This document shows positions 1 through 7,836 of a stretch of 54,252 nt of DNA, in pieces. The stretch comes from Bacillota bacterium (lineage in GTDB: Bacteria; Bacillota_I; Bacilli_A; Erysipelotrichales; Erysipelotrichaceae). Made by a program: the position numbers and the translations under genes. The stretch spans positions 1 to 54,252 of the forward strand of contig JAEZBR010000069.1 of the NCBI GenBank assembly GCA_023426935.1, written 5' to 3'. The stretch's first letter is position 1; every line of letters begins with the position of its first letter. The notes under the pieces were generated by a model. It did not search any database, had not been told where the DNA came from, and was given only the letters and a program-made list of their open reading frames with translations.

Positions 1-123
1 CTTTTTCTATGGCAAAAATACTATATCGATATTTTACAGATGCTTTATTATCCGATTTTCCTTCTATTTACAGGCCTATTCGCATATTTTCTAACTTCTT
101 TTACCCACACTTCCTATTGGTGA
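1..123 (+). CDS. 3' end of a truncated membrane protein gene
   Basis: The first frame is open from base 1 to a TGA at 121-123 and encodes 40 C-terminal residues; the rest lies outside the window. The peptide is strongly hydrophobic and aromatic (it contains FLLFTGLFAYFL), so it looks like the last membrane segment of an integral membrane protein. The family cannot be recognised from so little. No convincing terminator separates it from the next gene. It could be a chance open frame, but the composition argues for a real membrane protein end. Confidence 0.45.
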   Translation, partial: LFLWQKYYIDILQMLYYPIFLLFTGLFAYFLTSFTHTSYW

Positions 124-198
124 GCCAAAAATCAAGATGTATTCGTTTACAATGTTGATCGAGCATGATTTTGAATCAAATCACTTAGGTATTTAGGT

Positions 199-204
199 TA
201 TAAT
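199..204 (+). promoter_or_regulatory. -10 box six bases before an ATG (leaderless start)
   Basis: TATAAT at 199-204 is followed by only six bases (AGACCA) before the ATG at 211, and no Shine-Dalgarno sequence is present. Transcription would start at or next to the ATG, giving a leaderless mRNA. No good -35 hexamer is visible at 17 bp. Confidence 0.6.
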
Positions 205-210
205 AGACCA

Positions 211-1440
211 ATGAAACAAACAAAGTATGGTTATCACTGGTTAATCGTTATCGTCTGTTGCGGATTCTCCGCCGCGACCTTAGGTTTGATCTCCAATTCA
301 AATGGAGTTTTCTTTAAACCGATGGCGGATAGCTTAGGGGTGGGAATCGGTTCGATTACTTTATTCGTGACGATCGCAAATCTAGTGCAGGCGGTAACTT
401 GTCCGCTGGTTGCTTGGTTATTAAATAAATGGGATATTCGGGTTTTATGCAGCAGTTTTATTTTATTGACTTTGTTAGCGTTAACCCTGATTGCTTTCAC
501 GCCTAATTTATATATTTTGTACATCAGTGCGGTCATGCTTGGGGTGGGAATTACCGGATTCTGCGTTATTCCGATCAATGTTTTATTAAACAACTGGTTC
601 AAGGAAAAACTGGGGTTGGTCGTCGGCATAACTTTCAGCTTTTCCGGAATTGCCGGGGCGATTTTTAATCCGATCTTCAATAACCTGATTGAAGTATGGG
701 GGTGGCGGTATACCTATTTATTCATGATGATTATTATTGCGATCATCAGTTTGCCGGGAGCCTTATTGATTCGGAATAAGCCCAGTGATCTGAATTTGAA
801 ACCCTATGGAGATGCTAAAACGGCTCCGATTACCGAGAAAGAAAAAGGAGCGCCTAGCGGTCTTAGTCTGGTAACTCCGATTTTTATTATTCTTATTCTA
901 TTCGGAGTGTTATTGAACGGGATTATCGGCTTTGGTTCCCATGTCCCGACTTATGCGGTTGTTTTAGGTTTAAGTTCGGCCGTCGGAGCTTCAATGATGT
1001 CGCTTTCGATGGTCAGCAATGTTATCTCAAAACTGATCCTTGGTTATTTAAACGATCACTTAGGAATCATTAAATCATTATTGATTTATGCGGTATTTGT
1101 AATCCTTGGCGTGTTAGGTTTGAATTATCTTTCTTTAGCCCCGAACATTTTACAGTATTTAGCACCTCTAGGCTTCGGAATGGTCTATGCGATTTCGACT
1201 GTCGGAATTCCGTTACTAACAAAAAAACTGATTGGCGAAAAAAACTTTTCAATCAGTTATTCTTACATCAATACTTTTGCGATGATAGTCAATGCGGTGA
1301 TGTTATCACTTAACGGTTTCTTATATGATCTGACGGGAACCTATGCGCTTTCCTTAATAATCGCTCTGACTTGTGCCATCGGGGTCTTTACTATCCTTGT
1401 AATAATCAGTAAAAAGAAATTTAAAACGGCAGAAGTTTAA
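211..1440 (+). CDS. MFS transporter, OFA-like
   Basis: A 409-residue integral membrane protein with about twelve hydrophobic segments in two halves separated by a charged loop near residues 190-215, the major facilitator layout. The segment around residues 128-165 (NNWFKEKLGLVVGI...WGWRY) resembles the monocarboxylate/oxalate-formate branch of MFS, but the substrate cannot be assigned. There is no ribosome binding site; a TATAAT box ends six bases before the ATG, so translation is probably leaderless. The 3' end overlaps the convergent ceramidase-like gene by 20 bases. Confidence 0.85.
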   Translation: MKQTKYGYHWLIVIVCCGFSAATLGLISNSNGVFFKPMADSLGVGIGSITLFVTIANLVQAVTCPLVAWLLNKWDIRVLCSSFILLTLLALTLIAFTPNLYILYISAVMLGVGITGFCVIPINVLLNNWFKEKLGLVVGITFSFSGIAGAIFNPIFNNLIEVWGWRYTYLFMMIIIAIISLPGALLIRNKPSDLNLKPYGDAKTAPITEKEKGAPSGLSLVTPIFIILILFGVLLNGIIGFGSHVPTYAVVLGLSSAVGASMMSLSMVSNVISKLILGYLNDHLGIIKSLLIYAVFVILGVLGLNYLSLAPNILQYLAPLGFGMVYAISTVGIPLLTKKLIGEKNFSISYSYINTFAMIVNAVMLSLNGFLYDLTGTYALSLIIALTCAIGVFTILVIISKKKFKTAEV

Positions 1441-2587
1441 GAAATTCCTGCTTGTCTTTCTCGCTGGGGATCTCAATGAGTGACTCATAGGAGATTACGG
1501 AATTATTCGGATAAGTCAGGTACCCTAAAGAACTTCCGCTATAACCAATCAACAAAACTTTATCCTTATCGATCAGCTGATTGTATTGAGAGAATAATTC
1601 AAACGGATGGAATACCAGTTTTAAACTACCCAAATCGACGGAATAGATATTTGCTTGGCGGGGCAGATTTTCGAAATTATCGATCATTAACTTTCGGAAA
1701 GCGACACCGCGATCAATCTCCCGCAGTTCTTTTTGACTTAATTTAGTCTTATCGACGGTTGAAAGATCGACTTCTTTTATCCGAGGATGTAATGATAGAA
1801 TATCTTCCCGATAAGTCGGGTTAAGCAGATACTTAGGTTTATTCTTGGCAATCAACGATTGGAAGCAGTCGGATAAAAGATTTCCTAACCGAATAACTTC
1901 GTCGTAAGATTTTTCCTTGCGGGTAAACCTGGTAGAGACATCGCCGTCAGAGCCATTATAGAACGAGAAGTTTCCCTGATTGTGCAGTTTAAGTTTCTCA
2001 ATGACATAACCGGGATAACCGGAAGTTAAGTAAGGCGCATCTTCGGCTGAAATCGTTGGATGACAATTATAGAATAAGCCATGAAAGAAAGGTTCATTAT
2101 TACAAAATAAGGTAAAGACGCCGGCATAAATATTATCGTCATTTCCTGAAGATATTCGGCATTTCCCCACTTTATTAAATGGTACATGGTGATAGTCGAA
2201 GAAGAGATCGCCTTCCTTAACTTCTAATTTTGAAAGGGCTTTTCCTAATTCTTCACCGACCTGGGTAAGATATTCGGTCTCTAGCTTGCATAAACCCATT
2301 TCTTCACTTAAGGCCGGAGCGTAGTGGGTATGGGTACAATTAATTATGACTTTGGCCTTAGGATAAGATTCATGAATGACTTTGGCCAAATAATCGGTAG
2401 AGCGGGGATCAACACTTAGGCTATCCAAACTTAAGATGCTAAGTTCGCAATTTTCGTTTTTAAGATACAGTAAATGGCCATATAAATCGCCATTGACCTT
2501 CTCGCGAGGGATTTGGGATGAAATATAACCCACCGGAAGATAAGGATGATTCGGATTAATTAGGAATTCGCGATAGCCAAATTGCAT
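1421..2587 (-). CDS. Neutral ceramidase-like hydrolase
   Basis: A 388-residue protein resembling the N-terminal domain of neutral/alkaline non-lysosomal ceramidases. It has a metal-binding-like CTHTHYAP motif near residue 90, then NCHPT and NGSDGDVSTRF, which match the family's THTH and NGxxGD blocks. There is no signal peptide, so it would act in the cytoplasm, and the C-terminal domain of classical ceramidases is missing. Bacterial relatives are mostly uncharacterised, so the substrate is unknown. The start was placed at 2587 (MQFGYREF) because AAGGAG lies just upstream; the longer frame from 2650 has no binding site. Confidence 0.75.
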   Translation of the reverse strand: MQFGYREFLINPNHPYLPVGYISSQIPREKVNGDLYGHLLYLKNENCELSILSLDSLSVDPRSTDYLAKVIHESYPKAKVIINCTHTHYAPALSEEMGLCKLETEYLTQVGEELGKALSKLEVKEGDLFFDYHHVPFNKVGKCRISSGNDDNIYAGVFTLFCNNEPFFHGLFYNCHPTISAEDAPYLTSGYPGYVIEKLKLHNQGNFSFYNGSDGDVSTRFTRKEKSYDEVIRLGNLLSDCFQSLIAKNKPKYLLNPTYREDILSLHPRIKEVDLSTVDKTKLSQKELREIDRGVAFRKLMIDNFENLPRQANIYSVDLGSLKLVFHPFELFSQYNQLIDKDKVLLIGYSGSSLGYLTYPNNSVISYESLIEIPSEKDKQEFLKLLPF

Positions 2588-2684
2588 ATAAAAAATCTCC
2601 TTACCATCAATATAACAGAGAAAAATCATAATAGGTACTAGATTTAGCAATTTATTATTCCAAACAAACGATTAATTTCATTTG

Positions 2685-2693
2685 TGCTATAAT
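2685..2693 (+). promoter_or_regulatory. Extended -10 promoter for the Nudix gene
   Basis: TGC followed by TATAAT (2688-2693) forms an extended -10 element 27 bases before the Nudix start. The -35 region is poor, as is common for extended -10 promoters. Confidence 0.6.
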
Positions 2694-2720
2694 GAAAAAC
2701 AAGCGAAAGGGGATGCCGTG

Positions 2721-3143
2721 ATGAAAAGAGAAAAGTCCTGTGGCGCTGTCCTATTCTGTTTAAAAGAAGGTCGTTATTATACGTTGCTGGTTAAACATAC
2801 CTTAGGTCACTGGGGTTTCCCCAAGGGTCATCAAGATCCCGAAGATATCGATGAAGAAGCGACGGCGAAGCGGGAAATTAAAGAAGAGACAGGTCTGATT
2901 GTGGATTTGGATACCGGTTTTAGGAAAACTTCGACCTATTCCCCTAGCAACGATGTTTATAAACAGGTTGTTTATTTTGTCGGTAAACCTCAATCCGGTA
3001 CGGCACAGCCTGATTTAAAAGAAATTGAAGAAGTTAAATGGGTTTCCTTTACCGAGGCTTTGGCGCTGTTAAGTTATCAAAGCGACATGGATATTTTGGA
3101 AGCGGCGGAGGAATATCTCCGAGGCGTTGAGAGTGATAATTAA
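2721..3143 (+). CDS. Nudix hydrolase (Ap4A hydrolase-like)
   Basis: A 140-residue Nudix protein. The signature is plain: GFPKGHQDPED followed by AKREIKEETGL, giving the REUxEExGU core that binds the metal. The loop between the first Gly and the REU core is one residue longer than the textbook box. The GFPKGH lead-in and small size fit bis(5'-nucleosyl)-tetraphosphatases that cleave Ap4A, but other nucleotide substrates are possible. The start at 2721 (MKREKSCGAV) follows AAAGGGGATG; a frame from 2682 overlaps the promoter. The stop overlaps the next start (TAATG). Confidence 0.85.
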   Translation: MKREKSCGAVLFCLKEGRYYTLLVKHTLGHWGFPKGHQDPEDIDEEATAKREIKEETGLIVDLDTGFRKTSTYSPSNDVYKQVVYFVGKPQSGTAQPDLKEIEEVKWVSFTEALALLSYQSDMDILEAAEEYLRGVESDN

Positions 3144-3985
3144 TGTTAAATGAAATTATCGAAGTTTTCTCGGAAGGCTTTATCGATACTCTAAAGCTAG
3201 TTCCTTTTTTATTTTTAACCTATCTTTTCTTGGAATTTATTGAGAATAAAGCCAGTGATAAAACTATTTCCTTGATTAAAAAGAGCGGCAAATTAGGTCC
3301 GGTTTACGGTAGTCTATTAGGCTTGATTCCGTTATGCGGCTTCTCTTCAGCGGCGGCTAGTTTCTATACCGGCTCAGTGATTTCGCTAGGAACTTTAGTG
3401 GCGGTATTTGTAGCAACCAGTGACGAGATGCTACCGATCTTGATCAGCGGCGGAATATCGATTGGGATTATTGTCGAAATCTTATTGATTAAAGGAATCA
3501 GTGGAATCGTTACCGGTTATTTAGCCGATCTGATCTTTAAAAAGAAAGACAATGATAATTTCCAAATCACAGAGATGTGTGAAAAAGCCCATTGTGAATG
3601 TGAAAAAGGAATTTTTCATTCCGCTTTAATTCATACTTTAAAGATTACCGGTTTTATCTTAATAATGAATATTGCTTTAGGAATCTTAATGTTAGTCATT
3701 GGCAAAGAAACGATTGCCGGTTGGTTATCCAGCCAATCAAATATCGTCCCGATCCTGATTCTTTCTTTGGTAGGTTTGATCCCCAACTGCGGAACGTCCG
3801 TTATCATTACGACCTTATATGTCGATCAAACGATAACTTTAGGCGCGATGATTGCCGGATTAGTCACTAATGCCGGAGTCGGGTTGGCCGTACTGGCGCA
3901 TTTGGATTCTAAGCACCGAGAAGTCATAAAAATCGTGATAATTTTACTTATCAGCGGAATAATTACCGGCTTATTGGTAAAATAA
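3143..3985 (+). CDS. Ten-TM putative permease (putative manganese/arsenic exporter family)
   Basis: A 280-residue membrane protein made of two similar halves. The first half carries LIPLCGFSSAAAS near residues 60-72 followed by FVATSDEMLPIL; the second repeats the motif as LIPNCGTSVIITT near residues 212-224. This inverted-repeat PxCG pattern is typical of the family annotated as putative manganese transporter or ArsP_2-like permease. Between the halves is a Cys/His-rich loop (CEKAHCECEKGIFH) that could bind metal. Function is inferred from family only. The start overlaps the Nudix stop by one base, so the two genes are translationally coupled. Confidence 0.75.
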   Translation: MLNEIIEVFSEGFIDTLKLVPFLFLTYLFLEFIENKASDKTISLIKKSGKLGPVYGSLLGLIPLCGFSSAAASFYTGSVISLGTLVAVFVATSDEMLPILISGGISIGIIVEILLIKGISGIVTGYLADLIFKKKDNDNFQITEMCEKAHCECEKGIFHSALIHTLKITGFILIMNIALGILMLVIGKETIAGWLSSQSNIVPILILSLVGLIPNCGTSVIITTLYVDQTITLGAMIAGLVTNAGVGLAVLAHLDSKHREVIKIVIILLISGIITGLLVK

Positions 3986-3996
3986 ACGAAAAAGTT

Positions 3997-4010
3997 TGAA
4001 AGCGTTTACC
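3997..4010 (+). promoter_or_regulatory. cre box upstream of ptsH
   Basis: TGAAAGCGTTTACC matches the catabolite responsive element consensus TGWAARCGYTWNCW at all but the last position. It lies eight bases upstream of the -35 box of the ptsH promoter and is centred near -50, a position associated with CcpA activation rather than blockage. Confidence 0.7.
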
Positions 4011-4018
4011 TTTAATGA

Positions 4019-4047
4019 TTGAAAAGACGACCTTGTTAGTCTAGAAT
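4019..4047 (+). promoter_or_regulatory. ptsH promoter
   Basis: TTGAAA (4019-4024), 17-base spacer, TAGAAT (4042-4047). Predicted start of transcription is near 4054, giving a short leader before the ATG at 4071. Confidence 0.7.
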
Positions 4048-4070
4048 TAAATCAGATATTGGAGGAACTT

Positions 4071-4337
4071 ATGAAAGAACTCAAGGTATTAGTTGTGGAT
4101 CCGGTCGGTCTTCATGCTCGTCCGGCAACAATCGCAGTGAACGTTGCCAGCAAGTGCAAGAGTGACGTAAACGTTTCCTTTAAAGGGCGTTCCGTCAACA
4201 TGAAATCAATCATGGGCGTTATGTCTTTGGGAATCCCCACGCAGTCCGAAATCGTCATTACTTGCGAAGGTGAAGACGAAGAAGAAGCCATCAAGGCCAT
4301 TGAAGAATCCTTACGTACCAACAAAGTAATCGCTTAA
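4071..4337 (+). CDS. ptsH: HPr phosphocarrier protein
   Basis: An 88-residue HPr, the usual length. His15 in GLHARPAT is the residue that accepts phosphate from enzyme I and passes it to PTS sugar permeases. Ser46 in MKSIMGVMSL is the site that HPr kinase/phosphorylase modifies to make the CcpA co-repressor form, so this is the Gram-positive regulatory type. The start at 4071 follows GGAGGA; a frame from 4059 merely reads through the binding site. It is monocistronic, with its own promoter, cre box and terminator, and not next to ptsI. The overlap of cre and ptsH implies feedback control by its own Ser-phosphorylated form. Confidence 0.97.
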   Translation: MKELKVLVVDPVGLHARPATIAVNVASKCKSDVNVSFKGRSVNMKSIMGVMSLGIPTQSEIVITCEGEDEEEAIKAIEESLRTNKVIA

Positions 4338-4351
4338 AGTACTAGATCTTA

Positions 4352-4386
4352 GACCGGAGGATACTCGTTATCTTTCGGCCTTTTTT
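4352..4386 (+). terminator. Intrinsic terminator after ptsH
   Basis: GACCGGAGGATA (4352-4363) pairs with TATCTTTCGGCC (4369-4380) apart from one A/C mismatch, followed by TTTTTT. Confidence 0.85.
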
Positions 4387-4405
4387 CAGACGAAAGGACC
4401 TGTTT

Positions 4406-6106
4406 ATGAACATTAACGAAAAATATCAACTGTGGCTACATTGGCCAAATCTAGATCCGGAATTAAGAAAAGAATTGGAAAATATGGATCAGAAAGCTAT
4501 CAACGATGCCTTCTATACCAATGTCGAATTTGGCACCGCGGGAATGCGGGGAATTATGGGAGCCGGCAGTAATCGGTTAAATATCTATACTTTAAGGAAG
4601 GCCAACGAAGGTTTTGCCCGTTATATCGAGAAAAACGGACAACTGGCAAAGGAACAAGGCGTGGCAATTGCCTACGATAATCGTTATCACTCCAAACAGT
4701 TCGCCAAAGAATCAGCACAGTTATTGGCTTCCCATAATATCAAGAGTTATCTTTTCGAGTCTTTAAGACCGACACCGGAATTATCTTTTGCGGTGCGTCA
4801 TTTACATTGTTTCGGCGGAATTATGATTACCGCTTCGCATAACCCCAAAGAGTATAACGGTTATAAACTGTATGATCAGAATGGCTGCCAATTGGTTCCT
4901 AATTTAGTTTCTCAGGTCATTGATGAAGTTAATCAGATTGAGAATGAGCTTGAATTAAAAATCGAGATAACTAAAGCTCAGGAAAAATTAATTAAAGTCA
5001 TCGGTAAAGAAGTTGATGAACCATACTATCAGAAAGTCTTAAGCATTCAGAAGAATCCGCAATTGGATCATTCAGATCTTAAGATTGTCTATACCCCGCA
5101 ATGCGGAACGGGTAATGTTCCCATCCATGAATTGTTTAAGCGTATCGGTTACGAGGTGATTTATGTTAAGGAACAATGTGATCCCGATCCGGCCTTTTCC
5201 AGTACGATTACTCCTAATCCCGAACAACCCGAAGCGTATAAGCTGGCTTTGGAATATGCCAGAAAGTATTCAGCCGATCTAGTTTTAACGACCGATCCCG
5301 ATGCGGATCGTTTAGGAATTGCCTGCCGTAAAGGAAACGATTATGTTCTGTTGACCGGCAATCAGGGTGGCAGTATTCTTTTGGAATACATTTTATCCCA
5401 GCTAAAACTTCAACATCATTTACCGAAGAATCCGGTAATGTTTAATACCATCGTAACTTCTGATTTAGGAGAAATAATCGCTGAAAGTTATGGGGTTAGT
5501 ACCGAGAAAACTTTAACGGGGTTCAAATTTATCGGCGACAAGATTGCCAAGTATGAAGCTAACAAGGAAAAGAATTTCGTGTTTGGTTATGAAGAATCCT
5601 ATGGCTACTTAATCGCCCCGTTTGTCAGAGATAAAGATGCGATGCAATCCTGCACCTTATTAGCGGAATGTGCTAACTATTATTTACAGCAGGGAAAGAC
5701 TTTATATGATGTCTTGATTGAACTGTATAAGAAGTATGGTTGGTATGCGGAGAGTCAGCAGTCGATCCAATTCCCTGGCGCCGATGGTTCTAAGGAAATG
5801 AAGCAGATGCTGGATCTCTTAAGAAGTGAAAACCCGGAAAGAATCGGTAAGTATCTAGTGGTTAAGAAAGAAGACTACCAGAATCAGACCGCCTTACAAC
5901 AAGGAAGACTTTGTAAGTTAGTCGGTTTCCCGAAGTCCGATGTTTTGAAATATTATCTGGAAGATGCCAGTTGGGTTGCGGTTAGACCAAGCGGTACCGA
6001 ACCGAAGTGTAAATTTTATTATTGCGTTAAAGGTAAGGATCAAGCGGATGTTGACGCCAAGACCAAAGAATTACAGGCCGCAATGGCTAAGATGATTGGC
6101 AAATAG
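4406..6106 (+). CDS. pgcA: Phospho-sugar mutase (phosphoglucomutase/phosphomannomutase)
   Basis: A 566-residue alpha-D-phosphohexomutase that interconverts glucose-6-phosphate and glucose-1-phosphate. The active-site serine is in ITASHNPKEYNG near residue 143, the Mg2+ loop is TDPDADRLG near residues 296-304, the sugar loop is GYEESYG near residue 393, and the phosphate-binding loop is RPSGTEPK near residue 530. Length and motifs fit the Bacillota PgcA type. Its product is the substrate of GlgC encoded in the same window and its substrate is what GlgP breakdown feeds, so it connects the glycogen locus to glycolysis. An AAAGGA sequence precedes the ATG. Some relatives also act on mannose phosphates. 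Confidence 0.9.
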   Translation: MNINEKYQLWLHWPNLDPELRKELENMDQKAINDAFYTNVEFGTAGMRGIMGAGSNRLNIYTLRKANEGFARYIEKNGQLAKEQGVAIAYDNRYHSKQFAKESAQLLASHNIKSYLFESLRPTPELSFAVRHLHCFGGIMITASHNPKEYNGYKLYDQNGCQLVPNLVSQVIDEVNQIENELELKIEITKAQEKLIKVIGKEVDEPYYQKVLSIQKNPQLDHSDLKIVYTPQCGTGNVPIHELFKRIGYEVIYVKEQCDPDPAFSSTITPNPEQPEAYKLALEYARKYSADLVLTTDPDADRLGIACRKGNDYVLLTGNQGGSILLEYILSQLKLQHHLPKNPVMFNTIVTSDLGEIIAESYGVSTEKTLTGFKFIGDKIAKYEANKEKNFVFGYEESYGYLIAPFVRDKDAMQSCTLLAECANYYLQQGKTLYDVLIELYKKYGWYAESQQSIQFPGADGSKEMKQMLDLLRSENPERIGKYLVVKKEDYQNQTALQQGRLCKLVGFPKSDVLKYYLEDASWVAVRPSGTEPKCKFYYCVKGKDQADVDAKTKELQAAMAKMIGK

Positions 6107-6124
6107 GATATTATCAGGTATAGT
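6096..6124 (+). promoter_or_regulatory. Promoter of the ABC-F leader transcript
   Basis: TTGGCA (6096-6101), 17-base spacer, TATAGT (6119-6124). The -35 box lies inside the last codons of the mutase gene. The transcript would begin near 6131, leaving a leader of about 160 nt before the ABC-F start. Confidence 0.75.
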
Positions 6125-6146
6125 ATTTTCGAATTGAGGTGGAAAG

Positions 6147-6167
6147 ATGCGAAACTTATCTTGCTAG
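6147..6167 (+). CDS. Six-residue leader peptide of the ABC-F attenuator
   Basis: ATG CGA AAC TTA TCT TGC TAG encodes MRNLSC, preceded by a good ribosome binding site (GAGGTGG at 6136-6142). The coding bases 6153-6164 (AACTTATCTTGC) are complementary to 6204-6214 (GCAAGAAAGTT) with a single bulged A at 6158, an 11-bp helix. A ribosome stalled on this reading frame would prevent that helix from forming. Very short leader peptides controlling antibiotic-resistance ABC-F genes are known, but this one is recognised here from sequence alone. Confidence 0.65.
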   Translation: MRNLSC

Positions 6168-6246
6168 AATTCCGGTATAACGATTTTTTGTTGTACCGTT
6201 AACGCAAGAAAGTTCCTTCTTTGTTAGTTTCTTTTTAAGTAACGAT

Positions 6247-6278
6247 ACGCACTGAGAACTTTCTTAGTGCGTTTTTAT
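6247..6278 (+). terminator. Regulated terminator in the ABC-F leader
   Basis: ACGCACTGAGAA (6247-6258) pairs with TTCTTAGTGCGT (6261-6272), followed by TTTTATTT. It stands 16 bases before the ABC-F start codon region, so it must be bypassed for expression. Confidence 0.85.
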
Positions 6279-6293
6279 TTAAGGAGGACAACA

Positions 6294-7766
6294 ATGTCAT
6301 TAATACAAGTAAATAATCTTTCGTTCGCTTACGATAACGGATTTAAACCGATCTTCGATAACGTCAGTTTTCAATTAGATTCCGCCTGGAAGTTAGGCTT
6401 AATCGGTCGCAACGGTAAAGGAAAAACGACCTTCCTAAATCTTTTACTGAATAAGTATTCTTATGAAGGTCAGATAATTCATACCGTTAACTTCCAATAT
6501 TTCCCCGTGACGATTCAGAATGAAATGCTGAACACTTTAGAAGTAATAAAGGATATTTATCCGGATTATCAGCTTTGGGAATTACAGAAACAATTATCGT
6601 TACTGCAAGTCGACCAACAAGTTCTATCCCAACCGTATAATACATTATCCGGGGGCCAACAGACTAAGATCCAGCTTGCCGTATTATTCTTAAAGCCGCA
6701 TAACTTTCTTTTGATCGATGAACCGACCAATCACTTGGATTTGGAAGGCAGGAAGCTGTTAAGCAAGTATTTGAATCAAAAAAGCGGATATATCATTGTT
6801 AGTCATGACCGTAATTTCTTAGATGGTTGTATCGATCATGTTTTAGCGATCAATCGGATGAATATCGAAGTATCCAAAGGTAATTTTTCGGTCTGGTACA
6901 ATAATAAAATAAATAAGGACAAGCCTGAGATTCAGCAGAATGAACATCTTAAAAAAGATATCAAGCGTTTAGAAAAATCCGCCAAACAAAAAGAGAATTG
7001 GGCAGATGCGGTCGAGAAGACAAAAAACGGGACCCGGAACTCTGGATTACGACCTAATCGGGGTCGAATCGGGCATAAAGCGGCCAAGATGATGTCTCGA
7101 GCCAAGAATATCGAAGCCCGCAAAGAAAAAGAAATCAGCACGAAATCAACCTTAATGAAGAATGTCGAAGTCAAGGAAGATCTTGAATTATATCCGTTAG
7201 CTTATCCGCATCGTGATTTAATAACCTTTAAGAAGGTTTCGTTTAAGTATGATAAAGAAGTATTTCATGAGCTTTCTTTCGAGGTAAATAATGGCGATCG
7301 GCTGGCGCTTTATGGACCTAACGGCTGTGGTAAATCGACGGTCATTAAACTCATTTTGCAGGATCTGAATTACTCCGGAACTATCAAAAAGGGCAGCAAT
7401 CTAATCATTTCTTATCTGCCGCAGGTTACTCCGTTTTTACAAGGCAGTCTAAGCAATTACGCCAGCGAACATCACTTGGAGCGTTCCCGTTTCCAAGCAA
7501 TCTTATTTAAGCTGGATTTCTCCCGTGATAAGTTAGAGAAGAACCTTGAGGATTTCAGTGCCGGCGAACAAAGAAAAGTGCTGATCGCAACCTCATTATC
7601 TTCTAAGGCTCATCTATTTATTTGGGATGAACCTTTAAACTACTTAGATATTTATGCCCGAATTCAGATTGAAGAATTATTGTTGAAGTTTAAACCAACG
7701 CTTATCTTTGTCGAGCATGATGAAGCCTTTGGGCATAAGGTCGCAACTAAGATCATTAACTTGTAA
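6294..7766 (+). CDS. ABC-F ribosomal protection protein, Lsa/VmlR-like
   Basis: A 490-residue protein with two ABC ATPase domains and no membrane segments. Domain 1 has Walker A GRNGKGKT (38-45), signature LSGGQQ and Walker B LLIDEPTNHLD; domain 2 has GPNGCGKS, signature FSAGEQRK and IWDEPLNYLD. The highly basic linker between them (residues about 205-290) is the antibiotic-resistance domain that reaches into the peptidyl transferase centre. The DEPLNYLD form of the second Walker B is seen in the Lsa group, which protects ribosomes against lincosamides, streptogramin A and pleuromutilins. The start at 6294 follows AAGGAGG; a frame from 6267 begins inside the terminator. The attenuator upstream strongly supports an antibiotic-induced role; the exact drug range is unknown. 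Confidence 0.88.
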   Translation: MSLIQVNNLSFAYDNGFKPIFDNVSFQLDSAWKLGLIGRNGKGKTTFLNLLLNKYSYEGQIIHTVNFQYFPVTIQNEMLNTLEVIKDIYPDYQLWELQKQLSLLQVDQQVLSQPYNTLSGGQQTKIQLAVLFLKPHNFLLIDEPTNHLDLEGRKLLSKYLNQKSGYIIVSHDRNFLDGCIDHVLAINRMNIEVSKGNFSVWYNNKINKDKPEIQQNEHLKKDIKRLEKSAKQKENWADAVEKTKNGTRNSGLRPNRGRIGHKAAKMMSRAKNIEARKEKEISTKSTLMKNVEVKEDLELYPLAYPHRDLITFKKVSFKYDKEVFHELSFEVNNGDRLALYGPNGCGKSTVIKLILQDLNYSGTIKKGSNLIISYLPQVTPFLQGSLSNYASEHHLERSRFQAILFKLDFSRDKLEKNLEDFSAGEQRKVLIATSLSSKAHLFIWDEPLNYLDIYARIQIEELLLKFKPTLIFVEHDEAFGHKVATKIINL

Positions 7767-7836
7767 TTTGTGATTATCCCATCAAGCGAAGTCTCTATCT
7801 GTGTTAAAATAGACTTGATAAACGGAGGTCTCCATA

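Larger units (their letters stand above)
6131..6278 (+). promoter_or_regulatory. Transcription attenuator controlling the ABC-F gene
   Basis: Four elements can be read. (1) The leader frame 6153-6164 pairs with 6204-6214 (anti-antiterminator). (2) A hairpin CGGTATAAC (6173-6181) with GTTGTACCG (6190-6198) sits inside that helix. (3) An antiterminator: AACGC (6201-6205) with GCGTT (6269-6273), and AAGAAAGTTC (6206-6215) with GAACTTTCTT (6256-6265), 15 bp with a three-base bulge. (4) A terminator hairpin 6247-6258 with 6261-6272, then a T-run. Elements 1 and 3 share bases, as do 3 and 4, the logic of ribosome-mediated attenuation. Inference: an antibiotic that stalls ribosomes on the leader frees the antiterminator strand and switches the gene on. 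Confidence 0.75.

Noticed and set aside
2588..2650. Longer N-terminus of the ceramidase-like protein, possibly a signal peptide
   Set aside because: The segment contains the AAGGAG binding site and has no proper signal peptide; the family begins at MQFGYREF.
6131..6293. T-box or metabolite riboswitch before the ABC-F gene
   Set aside because: There is no TGGNA bulge or aptamer-like core, while a translated leader with competing helices explains the region.
7767..7836. cre box upstream of glgB
   Set aside because: ATCAAGCGAAGTCT shares only the CG core with the consensus and is not convincing.
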